From assembly GCF_013385425.1 (NCBI RefSeq), contig NZ_JACAQA010000051.1:1-58647 (forward strand): a DNA stretch of 58,647 nucleotides, written 5' to 3'. This stretch comes from Pseudomonas gingeri (GTDB taxonomy: Bacteria > Pseudomonadota > Gammaproteobacteria > Pseudomonadales > Pseudomonadaceae). Made by a program: the position numbers and the translations under genes. Of the stretch, positions 1-8,281 are shown piece after piece. Each line of letters starts with the position of its first letter. The first letter of the stretch is position 1. Below the pieces are notes generated by a model. The model was not told where the DNA came from and ran no database searches. It was given only the letters and a program-made list of their open reading frames with translations.

Positions 1-35
1 CGGGGTTAGTAGACCACTACACGGAGCCCCTCTCC

Positions 36-560
36 ATGATTGATCGAACATTGCTCTCACGCCTACCCACACCCACCTTGATCAAACTCGCCTCCCTGAG
101 CCCCACCGAAGCGGTCGATCATTTACGCCACGCCGCCCGGCTCTGCCTGGACGGTGCCCGAACCCTGGCCTTTCAGGATGACCAGCAGCAGAAGCTGGCC
201 GACAAACTGATCAAGGACGCCATCGCCCTCTACGACATGGCCATCCTGCGACAACGTGATCCCCCCTCTCCCGCTTCAACCACCACCATCAGCCTCAACG
301 CCTGCGCCAATGCCTCATCGCAAAGCCCCACCCCTTGGGACGAGCAATTCGCCCAGGAAATCGCCAGTGGCGGACGCTGCGCGGGGCTCTGGCTGGACCG
401 ACGCGCCACCCAGCCGTTGTGGTGGCAACTGACCCAGGCTCGCCGGGGCTATCCGGAAGGTGATCGGCGCGACGCCTTCGAAGCCGGGTTTCTGCGGCAC
501 CTACAGCAACGCCTGATTACGGCGCAATACCGAGCTTCACGCAGTTCACCGCAACACTGA
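36..560 (+). CDS. Hypothetical protein
   Basis: 174 residues, not recognised. An ATG follows GGAG by nine bases, so the start is well supported. The N-terminal half (about residues 1-75) is predicted to be helical and rich in Leu, Ala, Asp and Lys. A Ser/Thr/Pro-rich linker follows (about 76-100), then a C-terminal segment with several Trp and Arg residues. No signal peptide or membrane segment is visible. It stands alone and ends at a UUCG-loop hairpin. I cannot assign a function. Confidence 0.6.
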   Translation: MIDRTLLSRLPTPTLIKLASLSPTEAVDHLRHAARLCLDGARTLAFQDDQQQKLADKLIKDAIALYDMAILRQRDPPSPASTTTISLNACANASSQSPTPWDEQFAQEIASGGRCAGLWLDRRATQPLWWQLTQARRGYPEGDRRDAFEAGFLRHLQQRLITAQYRASRSSPQH

Positions 561-570
561 CCATCAAGGC

Positions 571-588
571 GGCAACGTTCGCGTTGCC
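571..588 (+). terminator. Hairpin terminator after the first gene
   Basis: GGCAACG and CGTTGCC pair perfectly around a TTCG tetraloop 10 bases after the stop codon. The downstream tract is only moderately T-rich (CTCTTTGCTTT). It lies between a plus-strand gene end and the convergent end of the 618-1217 gene. Confidence 0.6.
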
Positions 589-617
589 AGCCTCTTTGCT
601 TTCCAAAAACTCAAAAC

Positions 618-1217
618 TCACCACCCCGCCCCCTCAAAACGATACTTTTGAGAAGTAGCCATGCTGCCCCCACTGACCCGATTGATAAGCTTCATCTCAT
701 CCGCCATATCGGCCACGAAATAGGCCCTCTTCGCCCAAGGATCACAGATGACGGCGTCGTTGTTCCAGGTCGTGGGGTCTTGCAGATTGGTCTGCGCGCT
801 CCGGCCGCAGACGACGAAGACGTGATCAGGGCCCGCGTAATCGGCCTCCACAATCCCTGTAATCGCGCCGCTTACCGCAGGGCCCTGATAGCCTTCCATT
901 CCCACGTGGTTTTGCAGGGACATCAGTTCGAGCGGCGCGATCCCGGTACTGGCGAGCATATCGAACGCGAGGCACGCCTGTTCCTCGCAGTTTCCCGCTC
1001 GTGACGCCCGCGCCGCAGCGGCGACCGCCTTTACATAGGGCTTCCCTTCGAAGCCGAAGATGCCGTCGTCAACATACGACTGGCTGAGCACCGCGTGTCG
1101 TTGCTCAAGCACGGCATTGCCATGGGTCAAGGCGTCTCCAGGGCGATTGCTCGCCGCGATGCCCAACGCCTTTATGCCCTGCACCACCACGCGAGCCGCC
1201 TGTAGAAATACATACAT
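618..1217 (-). CDS. Small protein with papain/transglutaminase-like Cys-His-Asp triad
   Basis: About 199 residues. An upstream ATG exists at 1232, but GGAGG sits eight bases before the ATG at 1217, so I take the latter. Numbered from the longer form, Cys82 lies in GNCEEQA, His137 in DHVFVV and Asp164 in CDPWAK. This C/H/D order and the flanking motifs resemble papain-like or transglutaminase-like domains seen in bacterial effectors and polymorphic toxins. No secretion signal, delivery domain or immunity gene is visible. It is divergent from a TetR gene, with a perfect palindrome between them, so TetR control is likely. The family placement is my inference from motif spacing only. A housekeeping hydrolase is an alternative. 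Confidence 0.6.
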   Translation of the reverse strand: MYVFLQAARVVVQGIKALGIAASNRPGDALTHGNAVLEQRHAVLSQSYVDDGIFGFEGKPYVKAVAAAARASRAGNCEEQACLAFDMLASTGIAPLELMSLQNHVGMEGYQGPAVSGAITGIVEADYAGPDHVFVVCGRSAQTNLQDPTTWNNDAVICDPWAKRAYFVADMADEMKLINRVSGGSMATSQKYRFEGAGW

Positions 1218-1286
1218 GTAAATCGCCTCCATTGACCGACCGCAGGCTTTCCCTTTCGTAGGGAGCCGTCGCTTGGACAGAAAACC

Positions 1287-1302
1287 AACCTACTAGTAGG
1301 TT
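1287..1302. promoter_or_regulatory. Likely TetR operator (16-bp perfect palindrome)
   Basis: AACCTACTAGTAGGTT is a perfect 16-bp palindrome in the gap between the divergent triad-protein and TetR genes. A related copy with the same ACTAGT core occurs at 2035-2046, ahead of the membrane protein gene that follows tetR. Two related sites flanking one TetR gene are best read as its operators. Confidence 0.65.
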
Positions 1303-1380
1303 TACCCCATCCAACAGCCAGCAGGCTGACTCAACCCCCTCTCACGGGGCCGAGTATATCCAGCGTTGCGCGGTAATTTT

Positions 1381-1980
1381 ATGGAATTGTCTATGAACAC
1401 AGAACTGTCCCCGAAGGCGACCGAAATCGCCGAGTATGCCCAGTCATTGCTGACTGTCGGGGGCTACAACAGCTTCAGTTATGCGGATATTGCCGAGCGG
1501 GTGCGTATCACCAAGGCCACCATTCATCACCATTTCCCCAGCAAGGCCGAGTTGGTTCGCGTGGTGGTCGCGCGGTATCGCGAGCAAGCACGGGAAGGCT
1601 TGGCGGCGCTCGGCCGACAGATTGCCGATCCATTGGCACAGCTCAATACCTACGTCGATTACTGGTCCACCTGTATCCGTAGTGGCAGCTCTCCGTTCTG
1701 TATCTGCGCGATGCTGGCCGTCGAACTGCCGACGATTCCTGACGAAGTGGCGGCCGAAGTTCGCGGGCATTTCCAGGACCTGACCGACTGGCTCACATCG
1801 GTCCTCGAAAAGGGCACCGCCACCGGGCAGTTTCACTTGCAAGACAGTTCGACGATCGAGGCAAAGGCGTTCATGGCCAGCGTGCATGGAGCCATGCTGG
1901 CCGCGCGTGGGTTCGGCGATCCAGAGACCTTCCAGGCGCTGGTTCAATTGTCCATCAGCCGGCTGACTTCAACCCGCTGA
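1381..1980 (+). CDS. TetR/AcrR family transcriptional regulator
   Basis: About 199 residues from the ATG at 1381. ATG 1393 and TTG 1366 are also possible, and no start has a strong ribosome site. The N-terminal helix-turn-helix is typical of TetR: a YADIAERV segment followed by KATIHHHFPSKAELV at about residues 32-60. The rest is an alpha-helical ligand domain with a Cys pair (CICAM) and a C-terminal helix. It probably represses the divergent C/H/D gene and the downstream membrane protein through the ACTAGT-centred palindromes. The ligand is unknown. Confidence 0.85.
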   Translation: MELSMNTELSPKATEIAEYAQSLLTVGGYNSFSYADIAERVRITKATIHHHFPSKAELVRVVVARYREQAREGLAALGRQIADPLAQLNTYVDYWSTCIRSGSSPFCICAMLAVELPTIPDEVAAEVRGHFQDLTDWLTSVLEKGTATGQFHLQDSSTIEAKAFMASVHGAMLAARGFGDPETFQALVQLSISRLTSTR

Positions 1981-1991
1981 TCCATACCGAG

Positions 1992-2020
1992 AAGACTGGC
2001 GAAGACCGGTCTTTTATTTT
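1992..2020 (+). terminator. Rho-independent terminator after tetR
   Basis: An 8-bp stem (AAGACTGG with CCGGTCTT, one G-T pair) surrounds a six-base loop and is followed by TTATTTT. It begins 12 bases after the tetR stop. Confidence 0.75.
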
Positions 2021-2034
2021 GCCCTTATACCCAA

Positions 2035-2046
2035 CCAACTAGTAGA
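2035..2046. promoter_or_regulatory. Second, degenerate TetR-type operator
   Basis: CCAACTAGTAGA shares the ACTAGTAG core with the perfect palindrome at 1287-1302, but only its inner six bases are symmetric. It sits 13 bases before the ATG at 2059, where a bound repressor would block transcription or initiation. Confidence 0.45.
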
Positions 2047-2058
2047 GAGATACATTCC

Positions 2059-2562
2059 ATGACTCATCCCATATCGACTTTAGGCGCCATCCATACCGTT
2101 ATCAGCCTGATCCCCGTGATTGCAGGCGCCTACAGCTTTATCCGCTATTACAAGATCGACCCGAAGACCCGCGCCGGCAGTCTCTACCTCATCAGTTTGA
2201 CGCTCACGGTCGCCACGTCCTTTGGGGTCTCCAGTACTGGTGGTTTAAATGCCGGGCATGCCTTTGGCGTCATTGTGCTGCTTGCCGCCTACGCCGGTGC
2301 GTGGGCGCCAGCAGTGAGTTTCCTGGGGCGAGCGCGCCCGTATTTGAGCGCATTCGGGCTGTCGTTCAGTTTCCTGCTGTCATTCGTGCCCGCCACCAAT
2401 GAAACCCTGACCCGCCTCCCCGTCTCGCATCCGATTGCCGATCATCCGATGGCGCCTGTGGTGCTGAGCACGCTGCTGGTATGGCTAGGCTTTTTCATCG
2501 TGGGATTTGCCGCGCAATGCCGGCAGATTTATTCGCGGAACAAGGTCTCGGTACGGACATAA
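2059..2562 (+). CDS. Five-helix integral membrane protein
   Basis: 167 residues with about five hydrophobic segments (roughly residues 8-28, 39-57, 66-83, 94-109 and 130-152). A Gly-His pair (GHAFG) lies at the start of the third helix, and the C-terminus is short and basic. It resembles small uncharacterised membrane proteins of the DUF2306 type, but I cannot confirm the family. It follows tetR after a terminator and has its own operator-like site, so it is the likely main target of that regulator. The role is unknown. A drug- or solvent-related function would only be guessed from TetR association. Confidence 0.7.
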   Translation: MTHPISTLGAIHTVISLIPVIAGAYSFIRYYKIDPKTRAGSLYLISLTLTVATSFGVSSTGGLNAGHAFGVIVLLAAYAGAWAPAVSFLGRARPYLSAFGLSFSFLLSFVPATNETLTRLPVSHPIADHPMAPVVLSTLLVWLGFFIVGFAAQCRQIYSRNKVSVRT

Positions 2563-2589
2563 AGCGGGGTCATCAGGCGGTTACGCGGC

Positions 2590-2727
2590 TCAAACACGGT
2601 ATTCCCTCGGCATCGGCGCCAACAGCAATCCCAACGAGCCGCATAACAGCGAAGTCAGGCCCAAAGACCAGCAGTATTCTCGCCCCGGAAAAATGATCGA
2701 TTCACGCAAAAACACAAAAACACTCAC
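2590..2727 (-). pseudogene. Possible remnant of a transporter C-terminus
   Basis: A 45-codon frame opens at a GTG just after a stop codon. It encodes a short N-terminal stretch, FPGREYCW, then one hydrophobic helix (about 18 residues) and a basic tail ending PREYRV. This looks like the last transmembrane helix and tail of an MFS-type carrier rather than a complete gene. It may equally be a small membrane protein or chance. No ribosome site is evident. Confidence 0.25.
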
Positions 2728-2731
2728 CTAC

Positions 2732-2755
2732 AAAAAACCACTTTAGTGATTTTTT
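2732..2755. terminator. Bidirectional A/T-flanked hairpin
   Basis: AAAAAAC, a CACT/AGTG stem around a short loop, then ATTTTTT. The symmetry would work as a weak terminator in either direction and isolates the following catabolic operon from upstream genes. The very short stem makes this tentative. Confidence 0.4.
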
Positions 2756-2831
2756 CAGTCATTAGTCCTTGCCATTCACGATCACTTCAATCACTCTCGT
2801 CCCAATTACAACAAAACGAGAGACCCTCTTC

Positions 2832-3713
2832 ATGAAATTCCACGGCATCGTTCCCGCTTTAGTCACCCCGTTTACCGCAGACCAGCGTTTGGACGAAAAA
2901 GCCCTGCGCGGCCTGGTCGAAAGCCTGATCGAAGCCGGTGTCCACGGCCTGTTCGTGCTGGGCACCAACGGTGAATTTTTTGCCCTGTCCGATGAAGAAA
3001 AACTCGAAATCGTCCGCATCACCCTCGACGCTTCGGCCGGCCGCCTGCCCGTTATGGTCGGTACCGGGGCGTTCAGCACCCGCGAAGTGATTGAAATGAA
3101 CAAACGCGTCGAAGGCATGGGCGCCGATGCGTTGTCCGTTATCACCCCGTACTTCAATGCCGTCAGCCAGGCGGAACTGATCAAGCATTACGAAGCCATC
3201 GGTGACGCCACCTCGTTGCCGGTGATGATGTACAACATTCCGGCCAAGACCGGCATGTCCATCGGCATCGGTGCCGTGGCCACCTTGTCCCAACACCCAC
3301 AGATCAAAGGCATCAAGGACAGCGCCGGCAACTTCGACAACCTGGTGCAGATGATCAAATACCGCAGCGACGACTTCGCGGTATTCGCCGGCACCGACTC
3401 CCTGATCTACTGGAACCTGCTCGCCGGCGGCGACGGTGCCGTGGCTGCCACCGCCAACGCCGTGCCTCATGTGGTCATGTCCATCTGGAACCAGTTCCAG
3501 GCCGGCAACCATGACACCGCCAAGGCCGCCCAGGAACTATTGCGTCCGCTGCGCGATGCCTTCGCCCTGGGCACCATGCCCTCGGTGCTGAAAAAAGCCA
3601 CCGACCTGTTGAACGTGCCGGTCGGCCCCTGCCGTTCCCCGGTCGCGCCCCTCGATGCGGCGACCACGCAAAAACTCGAAGAGATCCTGGCTGTTTACCG
3701 CCAAAACGCCTGA
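2832..3713 (+). CDS. DapA/NanA-family Schiff-base lyase
   Basis: 293 residues from the ATG that gives MKFHGIVPALVTPF, the usual N-terminus of this class I aldolase superfamily. Tyr134 (YNIPAKTG) and Schiff-base Lys162 (IKDSAGN) are present, and Tyr107 (ITPYFN) matches the partner tyrosine of dihydrodipicolinate synthase. The substrate loop reads GTNGE, with Asn where true DapA has a second Thr, so biosynthetic DapA activity is unlikely. As first gene of an acid-sugar operon, it probably splits or dehydrates a 2-oxo sugar acid or related keto acid. Upstream in-frame codons lack a ribosome site. Lyase, hydratase or decarboxylating roles all occur in the family. Confidence 0.85.
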   Translation: MKFHGIVPALVTPFTADQRLDEKALRGLVESLIEAGVHGLFVLGTNGEFFALSDEEKLEIVRITLDASAGRLPVMVGTGAFSTREVIEMNKRVEGMGADALSVITPYFNAVSQAELIKHYEAIGDATSLPVMMYNIPAKTGMSIGIGAVATLSQHPQIKGIKDSAGNFDNLVQMIKYRSDDFAVFAGTDSLIYWNLLAGGDGAVAATANAVPHVVMSIWNQFQAGNHDTAKAAQELLRPLRDAFALGTMPSVLKKATDLLNVPVGPCRSPVAPLDAATTQKLEEILAVYRQNA

Positions 3714-3723
3714 GGGGGCCGAC

Positions 3724-4893
3724 ATGTCCGCGACCTATCACTTCCAGACCGTCAAGAACATCATCCACGGCCCCGGCAGCCTGGAGCAGTTGGGCGACAA
3801 GCTGTATCTACTGGATACCCCGCTCAAGCAGGTGGTACTGGTCACCCAGCAGGCCATGCACCGGCTCGGTGTCACCGCGAAAATCAAAGAACAGTTCGCC
3901 AGGCGCGGCATCGCCGTGCAGACGATTGATAACGTCGAAATCGAACCGACCCTGGAAAACATCGAGCGGGTCTTTCACGAGCAGGTCGCGCCCTTTGCAC
4001 CGGACGCCTTGATCGCCGTGGGCGGCGGCAGCGTGCTCGATGCGGCCAAGCTGTTCGCCGTGATGCTGACCAACGATACCCCGCTCAAGGAGCTGCTCGG
4101 GATCGACAAGGTGGGCAACCCCGGCAAGCCGATGGTGCTGATTCCAACCACCTCGGGCACCGGCTCCGAAGTCACACCCAACGCCATCGTCACCCTGCCC
4201 GACGAAGAATTGAAGATCGGTGTCGTCAGCCGGCACCTGCTGCCCAACCTGGTGATCCTCGACCCCTTGCTGACCCTGAGCCTGCCCAAGGCGATCACGG
4301 CCGCTACCGGCATGGATGCGTTTACTCATTCGCTGGAATCGTTTATTTCCACCAAGGCCAACCCCATCAGCGACACCTTTGCCCTGGAATCCATGCGCCT
4401 GATCGCCGGCAGCATCGTCGAGGCCTATCAACAGCCCGACTCGGTGCGGGCCCGTGGCGATATGCTGCTGGGTTCGATGTACGGCGGCCTGGCACTGACG
4501 GGCGCCGGCACCGCCGCCGTGCATGCCCTGGCCTATCCGCTGGGGGGCAAGTTCCATGTTACCCATGGCGTTGCCAACGCGATGCTGCTGCCCCATGTCA
4601 TGGCCTTCAACCTGGACAGCTGCGCCGCCCGCCTCAAGCGCGCCGCCTGTGTCTGTGGCGTAGCCCTGGAAAGCGACAGCGCCGAAGCGGCCGCCGGCAA
4701 ACTGATCGAACAGATCAGCGAGTGGACGGCGACCCTGAATATCCCGCAGAACCTGCGCGAATTCGGCGTGGCCGAAGAGCATCTGGCGGACATGGCAGTG
4801 GCCGCGTCGAAGGTGACGCGCTTGATGGCCAACAACCCCAAGACCCTCAGCCTCGACGATATCCAGCAGCTTTATCGGTGCCTGCTGCCATGA
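3724..4893 (+). CDS. Iron-containing (group III) alcohol dehydrogenase
   Basis: 389 residues. The ATG at 3724 follows a GAGGGGG ribosome site and lies 10 bases after the lyase gene. The family features are the nucleotide-binding GGGS (100-103), PTTSGTGSE (141-149) and the divalent-metal ligands Asp198, His202, His267 and His281. These match the D/H/H/H set of FucO-like enzymes. It would interconvert an alcohol or hydroxy acid with an aldehyde or keto product using NAD(P)H. Context suggests oxidation or reduction of a short hydroxylated acid or aldehyde, perhaps the product of the lyase. The exact substrate cannot be read from sequence. Confidence 0.88.
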   Translation: MSATYHFQTVKNIIHGPGSLEQLGDKLYLLDTPLKQVVLVTQQAMHRLGVTAKIKEQFARRGIAVQTIDNVEIEPTLENIERVFHEQVAPFAPDALIAVGGGSVLDAAKLFAVMLTNDTPLKELLGIDKVGNPGKPMVLIPTTSGTGSEVTPNAIVTLPDEELKIGVVSRHLLPNLVILDPLLTLSLPKAITAATGMDAFTHSLESFISTKANPISDTFALESMRLIAGSIVEAYQQPDSVRARGDMLLGSMYGGLALTGAGTAAVHALAYPLGGKFHVTHGVANAMLLPHVMAFNLDSCAARLKRAACVCGVALESDSAEAAAGKLIEQISEWTATLNIPQNLREFGVAEEHLADMAVAASKVTRLMANNPKTLSLDDIQQLYRCLLP

Positions 4894-6134
4894 GCACCAC
4901 GCCCCTGCCGCGCCTGCTGATCATTGCCGATGACCTTTCCGGGGCGGCTGACTGCGCCGCCGATTTTGCCGGGCGCATGGTCACCCAGGTGATTCTCAGC
5001 CACGTCGGGCTGGAGCTCGGCACGGCGCTGGGCGCGGAGGTGATCGCCCTCGATCTCGACTCCCGGCGCCTCAGTGCGCAAGCCGCCGCCGTGGCCCATC
5101 GCGATGTGTTGGCGATGGATCAGGTAGCCGAGTTGCCGCTGTACAAAAAGATCGACTCCACCCTGCGCGGTAATGTGGCGAGCGAAGTGGCCGCGTTGCA
5201 GGCCCTTCGCGGCATGGCCCTGGTGGCGCCGGCCTTTCCGCTGATGGGCCGGACCACCGTGGGCGGCGTTCAGCACCTCGACGGCGTTCCCGTCGATCAG
5301 ACCGATGTCTGGCGCAATGAGCGCCTCGCGGGCACGGCCAATCTGCTGGAGCAGTTGAGGACGCAAGGTCTGCGCTGTGCGACGCTGTCTCTCGATGCCG
5401 TACGCGACACGGAGCGATTGCAGGCCGATCTGCTCAGGCATTTGGTCGCCGGGGTACAGGCACTGGTGTGTGATGCGCAAACCGAGACGGACCTGGCGAA
5501 TATCGCCCAGGCATCGGCGGCTCTGTATAAGCGGCTGTTCTGGGTCGGCTCCGCCGGGCTGGCCCGACACCTGCCGCAGGCGTTGGGATTTCCGCCGGTA
5601 TCAGCTCAGTTGAATGCGCCGATCAACGGGCCGGTGCTGACCGTGGTCGGCAGTATGTCCCGACACTCCCAGGTGCAAGCCAACTACCTGGCCGAACACA
5701 GCGATCAACTGCACTTGCGCCTTGCCCCCGCCACCTTGTGCGCGGGACCGGAGATGGCCGAATGGCAGTCCATCGCCGCCACAATCGAGACGGCCCAGCA
5801 ACAGGGTCGGCATGTGCTGGTCAGCCTGCAACAGGAGCAGCGCGATCCCGGCCAGGCCGCGCAGTTGAGTACGGCCCTGGCCCAATTGCTCCAGCCTGCC
5901 CTGCTGCGCTCGGGCGCGCTGATCGCCACCGGGGGCGAAACCGCCCGCGCCATGCTCGGGGCCGCCGGCATCCAGCGCCTGGACCTTCAGGGCGACCTGG
6001 CCCCCGGTGTGGTCTTCTCCCGCGCCCGCTGGCGTGGCCGTGAGCTGGCCGTCGTGACCAAAGCCGGTGGCTTCGGCCAGCCGAGCAGCCTTTTCGATGC
6101 CTGGCGGCAACTGACCGCCACGCCGCAACTTTAA
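4890..6134 (+). CDS. Four-carbon acid sugar kinase (DUF1537 family, DtnK/OtnK-like)
   Basis: 414 residues. Its ATG overlaps the dehydrogenase stop as ATGA, implying translational coupling. Family marks are an N-terminal IADDLSGAAD, YKKIDSTLRGN near residue 90, GSMSRHSQ before the C-terminal nucleotide-binding part, ATGGETARA and a terminal TKAGGFG. Characterised members phosphorylate D-threonate, L-threonate or D-erythronate at O4 with ATP. Paired directly with PdxA2, this one most likely acts on D-threonate or D-erythronate. The stereochemistry cannot be settled from sequence. Confidence 0.88.
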   Translation: MSTTPLPRLLIIADDLSGAADCAADFAGRMVTQVILSHVGLELGTALGAEVIALDLDSRRLSAQAAAVAHRDVLAMDQVAELPLYKKIDSTLRGNVASEVAALQALRGMALVAPAFPLMGRTTVGGVQHLDGVPVDQTDVWRNERLAGTANLLEQLRTQGLRCATLSLDAVRDTERLQADLLRHLVAGVQALVCDAQTETDLANIAQASAALYKRLFWVGSAGLARHLPQALGFPPVSAQLNAPINGPVLTVVGSMSRHSQVQANYLAEHSDQLHLRLAPATLCAGPEMAEWQSIAATIETAQQQGRHVLVSLQQEQRDPGQAAQLSTALAQLLQPALLRSGALIATGGETARAMLGAAGIQRLDLQGDLAPGVVFSRARWRGRELAVVTKAGGFGQPSSLFDAWRQLTATPQL

Positions 6135-6149
6135 CGAAGGAAGACCACT

Positions 6150-7163
6150 ATGTCTGAGCGTCCCGTTATCGGCATCACCATGGGCGATGCCACCGGCGTC
6201 GGTCCGGAAATCATCATGAAATGCCTGGCCCACGCCGCACTGTACGAAACCTGCCGGCCACTGGTGATCGGCGATGCCGCTCGACTGGCCGATGCCAACC
6301 GCATTGTCGGTGGCAGCCTGAAAGTGAACAGCATTGAACGCCCGGCTCAGGCACGCTTTCAACACGGTATCGTCGACTGCATCGACCTGGGGCTGATCCC
6401 CGCCGACCTGCCCTACGGCAAGCTCTCGGCTATCGCCGGTGATGCCGCTTTTCGCTACATCGAGCGCACGGTGCAACTGACCGAAGCCGGTGAGCTGGAC
6501 GCCATTTGCACCGCGCCGCTGAACAAGGAAGCCTTGCATGCGGGCGGCCATATTTTCCCGGGCCACACCGAGCTGCTGGCGCACCTGACCGGCATCGAAG
6601 AGGTCTCGATGATGCTGATGACGCCGACCCTGCGGGTGATTCATGTCACCACCCATATGGGCATTATCGATGCCATCGCCAAGATCGAGCCCGGCCTGGT
6701 GAAACGCACCATTGAGCGCGCCCGCGAAACCCTCATACGCGCCGGTATCGAAGACCCGCTGATCGCGGTCTGTGGCATCAACCCCCATGCCGGGGAGAAC
6801 GGTTTGTTCGGTTATGGCGAGGAAGCCACCAAGATCCAACCGGCCATCGACGAGCTGCATGCCCGCGGCTGGCGTGTGGAAGGACCGCTGCCGGCGGACA
6901 CCCTGTTTTTCCGCGCAGGGCGCGGTGACTTCGATGCGGTGGTCGCGATGTATCACGACCAGGGCCATGGCCCGGTAAAAGTCATGGGCCTCGAAGCCGG
7001 GGTGAATGTCACGGTCGGCCTGCCGGTGATCCGCACCTCCGTCGACCATGGCACCGCCTTCGACATTGCCGGCAAGGGGATCGCCGACGAACGCAGCCTG
7101 ACCGAGGCGATGCGCCAGGCCGTGGAGCTGGCCGCCCACAAGCGCAGCAGCACGGCGGCCTGA
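6150..7163 (+). CDS. pdxA2: PdxA2, 4-phospho-acid-sugar dehydrogenase (decarboxylating)
   Basis: 337 residues, homologous to PdxA of vitamin B6 synthesis. The active-site His139-Thr140 pair (GHT) and metal ligands His169 (TTHMG), His213 (NPHAGE) and His269 (YHDQGH) are all present. In catabolic gene clusters this paralogue oxidises 4-phospho-D-threonate or -erythronate at C3, and the product decarboxylates to dihydroxyacetone phosphate. The immediate upstream kinase supports that role over pyridoxal biosynthesis. An AAGGAAG ribosome site precedes the ATG. Confidence 0.88.
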   Translation: MSERPVIGITMGDATGVGPEIIMKCLAHAALYETCRPLVIGDAARLADANRIVGGSLKVNSIERPAQARFQHGIVDCIDLGLIPADLPYGKLSAIAGDAAFRYIERTVQLTEAGELDAICTAPLNKEALHAGGHIFPGHTELLAHLTGIEEVSMMLMTPTLRVIHVTTHMGIIDAIAKIEPGLVKRTIERARETLIRAGIEDPLIAVCGINPHAGENGLFGYGEEATKIQPAIDELHARGWRVEGPLPADTLFFRAGRGDFDAVVAMYHDQGHGPVKVMGLEAGVNVTVGLPVIRTSVDHGTAFDIAGKGIADERSLTEAMRQAVELAAHKRSSTAA

Positions 7164-7219
7164 TTACCCGCGAACGCCCGAGTCAGCAAAACCTATAAAA
7201 ACAATATGAGGACATCACC

Positions 7220-8170
7220 ATGAAAATCGTCTGCACCTCACCGTCTTTTGCCAAATATTCGACAGCCCCCCTGACCCTGCTGGGCGAGCAGGCCATCGAA
7301 TGCGTCAACCTGCCGGCCGACATCGGCGAAGACGAGTTCATTGCCCAGGCCAAGGGCGCACAAGCGGCCATCGTCGCCTTCAACAGCATCAACGCCCGCG
7401 TGCTCGATGCACTGCCCGAGCTGCGTATCGTCTGCAAGCACGGTGTCGGCGTGGACAACATCGACCTGCCCGCCGCCCGTGAACGCAAGGTGTGGGTCTG
7501 CAACGTCCCGGACTCCAACAAGCATGCGGTGGCCGATTACACCTTTGCCCTGCTGCTGGCCTCGGCCCGCAAGATCGCCCTGGCCGATCAACAGACCAAG
7601 GCCGGCGAATGGCCGCGCTTGTTCGGCGCCGATGTCCACGGCAAGACCCTGGGCATCATCGGACTGGGCAATATCGGCAAGGAGGTCGCGCGGCGCGCGG
7701 CAGGCTTCTCGATGCAGGTGATCGCCCATGATCCCTACCCGGACCAGGCCTTTGCCGAGGCCAAGGGTATTCGTCTGGTGGCGTTGGATGCGCTGTTGGC
7801 CGAGGCCGATTACGTCACGTTGCATATCGGTCTGAACGACGCGACCCACCATCTTATCGGTGCCGAGCGCCTGGCCTTGATGAAGCCGCACGCCCATCTG
7901 ATCAATGCCGCACGGGGCGGCATTATCGATGAGAACGCCTTGTTTGCCGCGCTGCAAAACGGCCGCCTCGGTGGTGCCGCGCTGGACGTTTTCGAGGAGG
8001 AACCGGTCACCCGCCACCCGCTCTATGCCCTGCCGAACGTGATCGCCTCACCGCATATCGCCGGCTACACGCCGGGGGCACTGGACATTCTGAGCCTGAC
8101 TTGCGTGCGCAACATTGTCGCGGTGCTGAAGGCCAATGCACGCCCCGAACACGTGGTGAACGGCCTCTAG
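7220..8170 (+). CDS. D-isomer-specific 2-hydroxyacid dehydrogenase (SerA-like)
   Basis: 316 residues. The NAD-binding GLGNIG is at 148-153 and the catalytic Arg231 (NAARGG), Glu260 and His278 (SPHIAGY) are intact. There is no ACT regulatory domain, so it is a catabolic-type enzyme rather than biosynthetic SerA. It may oxidise or reduce a 2-hydroxy acid feeding the kinase/PdxA2 pair, for example by epimerising acid-sugar stereochemistry together with another dehydrogenase. That coupling is inference from the operon. Confidence 0.85.
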   Translation: MKIVCTSPSFAKYSTAPLTLLGEQAIECVNLPADIGEDEFIAQAKGAQAAIVAFNSINARVLDALPELRIVCKHGVGVDNIDLPAARERKVWVCNVPDSNKHAVADYTFALLLASARKIALADQQTKAGEWPRLFGADVHGKTLGIIGLGNIGKEVARRAAGFSMQVIAHDPYPDQAFAEAKGIRLVALDALLAEADYVTLHIGLNDATHHLIGAERLALMKPHAHLINAARGGIIDENALFAALQNGRLGGAALDVFEEEPVTRHPLYALPNVIASPHIAGYTPGALDILSLTCVRNIVAVLKANARPEHVVNGL

Positions 8171-8281
8171 CTCGTCCGCGCCCCCGACTTCAAGCCACTC
8201 AATGGGTAGGCCCACCGGCCTGTCGTGGGCGCGATCACGCTGTTGCCAAACACCCCGAACACCGAACCCGGAGTTGGAACC

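Noticed and set aside
5601..7139. 512-codon open frame on the minus strand opposite the kinase and pdxA2 genes
   Set aside because: It is a shadow of two strongly supported plus-strand genes, caused by G/C-rich third positions. Its translation is low in complexity and has no motif.
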